Assembly: GCA_041569895.1 (NCBI GenBank) | Contig: JBFFXF010000198.1 | Coordinates: 1 to 13,886 of the forward strand | Source of the DNA: JBFFXF01 sp041569895 | GTDB lineage: Bacteria; Planctomycetota; UBA8108; JACQVS01 | Length of the DNA stretch: 13,886 bases | Direction: 5' to 3' | Shown here: positions 13,339 through 13,886 of the stretch, one piece after another | Position numbering within the stretch: the stretch's first letter is position 1 | How the letters are laid out: the number at the start of each line of letters is the position of its first letter | Translations under genes and position numbers: made by a program | The notes under the pieces: model-generated | The model's input: the letters and a program-made list of their open reading frames with translations, nothing else | Databases searched by the model: none | What the model was told of the DNA's origin: nothing

Positions 13339-13886
13339 ATGTCGCCGAATACGACGCCCGGGGATCCGGACACCGACCGCGACAAGCACCGCGATGCGGG
13401 ACGCGAGGAGAGCGACGAGGCCGGGCGCCACACGGGCGCGGACGCCGACAGTGAGGTCGATCCCGACGCCCGGCGCGACCAGGGCGATGTCGGCGACGTC
13501 CACGACCATCCCCACGCCGACGAGGACGCCGGTGGGAGCGTTCCGGAAGCGCGCGCACGCGGTCGCCGGCGCCTCGATCCGAGCACCTTCACCATCTTCG
13601 GCATCACGTTCGAGCTGCTCCTGATCCCCGTGGCGCTGCTCGTGGCGTGGCTGCTGCCGGGTGGGCCGCCCGATCGGGCGCAGTGGAGCGGGGCCGACTT
13701 CGGCCGCGGCATCCTGCTGACGTTACCGCTCGTCGCCGCCCTGATGGTCGTCACCTGGACGCCGCTTCGGCGACTGGGGCCGCTGCGACGCATCTTCCTG
13801 ATCTTTCGCCGGCACTTCGGACGGACGTTCGCGGGGCTGCGTCTCTGGCAGATCATCGCCGTTTCCGCCGCGGCCGGAGTCGGCGA
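13339..13886 (+). CDS. Probable CPBP family intramembrane protease, N-terminal part
   Basis: Partial gene: 182 codons from the ATG at 13339 to the window end, no stop. Residues 1-80 are hydrophilic, rich in Asp, Glu, Arg and His, and probably disordered. Membrane segments follow at about 83-107 and 122-140, then a basic stretch and LRLWQIIAVSAAAGVG (167-182). In CPBP (Abi/CAAX-type) glutamic proteases this last pattern directly precedes the catalytic EExxxR motif. The next codon here begins GA, compatible with Glu, but the motif itself lies outside the window, so the call rests on the fold pattern. Family members cleave prenylated or membrane substrates, or serve in bacteriocin self-immunity. 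The gene is divergent from the lipoprotein gene, with 80 bases between start codons. Confidence 0.65.
   Translation, partial: MSPNTTPGDPDTDRDKHRDAGREESDEAGRHTGADADSEVDPDARRDQGDVGDVHDHPHADEDAGGSVPEARARGRRRLDPSTFTIFGITFELLLIPVALLVAWLLPGGPPDRAQWSGADFGRGILLTLPLVAALMVVTWTPLRRLGPLRRIFLIFRRHFGRTFAGLRLWQIIAVSAAAGVG

Overview
The window is GC-rich, densely coding bacterial DNA holding nine protein genes, two of them cut by the window edges. No RNA gene, CRISPR array, transposase, phage gene or replication origin was seen. The mix of a large membrane-anchored multiheme cytochrome, a Bax-inhibitor-1-like protein, a CPBP-type protease, a DUF885 peptidase and an ABC-2 permease paired with a lipoprotein suggests an environmental Gram-negative of the Acidobacteriota or Planctomycetota kind. 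That placement is an impression from protein style and cannot be settled from the sequence. Promoters of the ordinary TTGACA/TATAAT type are visible, and the lipoprotein signal implies an envelope with a periplasm.

Layout. At the left edge a minus-strand multiheme cytochrome c (1-1307, C-terminus outside the window) is divergent from a Bax inhibitor-1 family protein (1655-2374, plus); each has a recognisable promoter in the roughly 350-base gap. A DUF885 zinc peptidase (2403-4154, minus) converges on the latter. Next comes a repeat-filled gap, then an M19 dipeptidase (4322-5398, minus). The M19 gene is divergent from an N-acetylneuraminate-lyase-like aldolase (5549-6541, plus). A TATAAT promoter then precedes a two-gene operon of an M20 dipeptidase (6700-8106) and a Gfo/Idh/MocA oxidoreductase (8108-9127), one base apart. 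After a second repeat-filled gap there is a minus-strand pair: a lipoprotein with a predicted periplasmic domain (11207-13258) and a duplicated ABC-2 permease (9519-11210), joined by a GTGA stop/start overlap. Divergent from these at the right edge is the N-terminal part of a CPBP-type intramembrane protease (13339 to the end).

How the genes fit together. The middle of the window (2403-9127) is catabolic: three metallopeptidases, two of them dipeptidase-type, around a pyruvate-lyase-type aldolase and a sugar dehydrogenase. Scavenging of peptides and amino sugars, possibly from cell-wall or glycoprotein material, is a reasonable but unproven reading. The flanks are membrane functions: electron transfer on the left and export or envelope maintenance on the right.

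The least explained part is non-coding. Two intergenic gaps (4143-4304 and 9131-9508) carry related purine/pyrimidine-skewed inverted repeats with a shared internal hairpin. The second is further bracketed by oppositely oriented arrays of a 6-base repeat. A third hexamer array lies in the leader of the Bax-inhibitor gene. These look like members of a dispersed, MITE-like or structural-RNA-like repeat family, and one copy appears to have supplied the annotated start codon of the DUF885 gene.
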